From an uncultured Lachnospiraceae bacterium (GTDB taxonomy: Bacteria; Bacillota; Clostridia; Lachnospirales; Lachnospiraceae): 53,186 nucleotides of DNA. Below the pieces are notes generated by a model. That model saw only the letters and a program-made list of their open reading frames with translations. It did no database searches and was not told the origin of the DNA. The stretch's first letter is position 1; the number at the start of each line of letters is the position of its first letter. This document shows, one piece after another, positions 52,551-53,186 of the stretch. A program made the translations under genes and the position numbers. The stretch spans positions 1 through 53,186 of the forward strand of contig CANRMA010000018.1 of the NCBI GenBank assembly GCA_947631625.1, written 5' to 3'.

Positions 52551-53186
52551 TATATTTTTATATTTTTTATGTTTTTGTCTAGTTCAGCGGTTTGTGTTTT
52601 TAATAAGCCTAGAATATTGTTACTTAAATATCCTATTAATCACATAGTACTATAGCGTGTTATAAAATATCATTAAGGAAAAGACAGGTTATACTTGCCC
52701 GCCTTTATTCCTACACATTTTATTATCTTGCAAAACTTCGTTCCAATTTGTCCCTATGTTCTTTTAATTCATTCTGCTTTTCATACAAACTGTTACGCGC
52801 CTCACATAGTTTTTCATTTGCTCTAATCTTTCTCTAACACCTCCCCTACACCCCAGATTTATCTGTTTTTTCTCCTGTCAAGATGCGGATTTTATTGTTA
52901 TTCTCTTTCATCTGCTCTGAAACACATATCCAATCTACTAAATCCCGTACTTCCATATCCATATCATAGAGGTCTGTTTATGTCAAATTTTCGTGCAGAA
53001 TCGCACCATTACTTTCTTTTCTGTATCTGTCATACTCTCCCTCAACTTTCATATCTAAAAAATTCTCTTGCCAACGCTTCTGCCATAGCCTTATTGTATC
53101 CCTGTTTCAAATTGGATCTATACTAAATAAGTAGACACGATCATGCACTACCTGTTACAATAAATCAGACACCAAAAAGGAGGCAC
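52551..53186. other. Right-edge region with decayed coding sequence
   Basis: No intact gene. Minus-strand pieces such as YDMDMEVRDLVDWICVSEQM (about 52900-52960) and LCEARNSLYEKQNELKEHRD (about 52750-52810) look like remnants in different frames, possibly from a mobilisation or coiled-coil protein. The last bases, AAAAAGGAGGCAC, are a strong SD on the plus strand, so a plus-strand gene may begin just outside the window. Confidence 0.45.

Larger units (their letters stand above)
38206..53186. mobile_element. Composite accessory island built on tuf 3'-end copies
   Basis: Three same-orientation tuf 3' ends (38206, 39220, 45918) divide this AT-richer region into segments of about 1.0, 6.7 and more than 7.2 kb. 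The segments contain decayed nucleases, regulators, an IS element and a defence cassette. No intact integrase is present. Direct repeats beside the second copy and similar double motifs near the third could be integrase arm sites. The intact tuf is predicted beyond the right edge. Confidence 0.6.

Overview
ORGANISM. The window reads as the chromosome of a spore-forming Clostridia member, most likely Lachnospiraceae. The evidence is the gene order rho-rpmE-yqhQ(DUF1385)-prmC-prfA, a spoVAA-AB-AC sporulation operon, a DUF4364 protein, an EF-G-like ribosomal-protection GTPase fused to a YacP/Rae1-type nuclease domain, purine-rich Shine-Dalgarno (SD) sites, and a moderate-GC backbone. No tRNA or rRNA was recognised. 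The family assignment is inference.

LAYOUT. (1) 0.2-5.3 kb: housekeeping translation and transcription block on the minus strand (rho, rpmE, yqhQ, prmC, prfA). (2) 5.7-14.9 kb: an AlbA_2/Schlafen-type regulator, a large GT-C-like membrane protein, malic enzyme, DUF4364, rarA, and a two-gene chromate transporter divergent from a LysR regulator. (3) 14.9-24.5 kb: a ten-gene Mrp/Mbh-type cation/proton antiporter operon (minus strand, order E-F-G-DUF4040-[MbhE+B]-C-D-D-D-D). It has four antiporter-type large subunits and no MrpA. (4) 24.6-37 kb: a large structured inverted repeat, the GTPase-NYN fusion, an uncharacterised protein behind a palindromic operator, spoVA genes, a small membrane protein/winged-helix pair, a micro-protein pair, a ketopantoate-reductase-like enzyme, an EAL phosphodiesterase, a DUF1295 protein and two exported proteins. 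(5) 38.2 kb to the end: an AT-richer accessory island.

THE ISLAND. Three copies of the last 17 codons of elongation factor Tu lie in the same orientation at 38206-38259, 39220-39273 and 45918-45971, two of them followed by a terminator hairpin. They look like displaced 3' ends of a tuf gene left by successive site-specific insertions. This predicts an intact minus-strand tuf to the right of the window. The oldest part holds decaying genes: a truncated XRE regulator, three fragments of DUF1016/YhcG-type nucleases, a frameshifted AlbA_2 regulator and an IS1182-type transposase with one amber codon. The newest part (46.2-52.5 kb) is an intact defence cassette read in one direction: an unknown 216-aa protein, an XRE-ImmA/IrrE protease, a BsuBI/PstI-like methyltransferase and restriction endonuclease, and Thoeris ThsA and ThsB.

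HOW GENES WORK TOGETHER. The left block makes and terminates transcripts and proteins. The Mrp-like complex should exchange Na+ and H+ across the membrane. SpoVAA/AB/AC belong to the dipicolinate channel of spores. The defence cassette combines restriction with TIR/SIR2 NAD+-depletion abortive infection. Short tandem repeats (16, 18, 24 and 27 bp units) occur in or beside many backbone genes. Several genes have a misleading upstream ATG that overlaps the SD; starts were moved accordingly.
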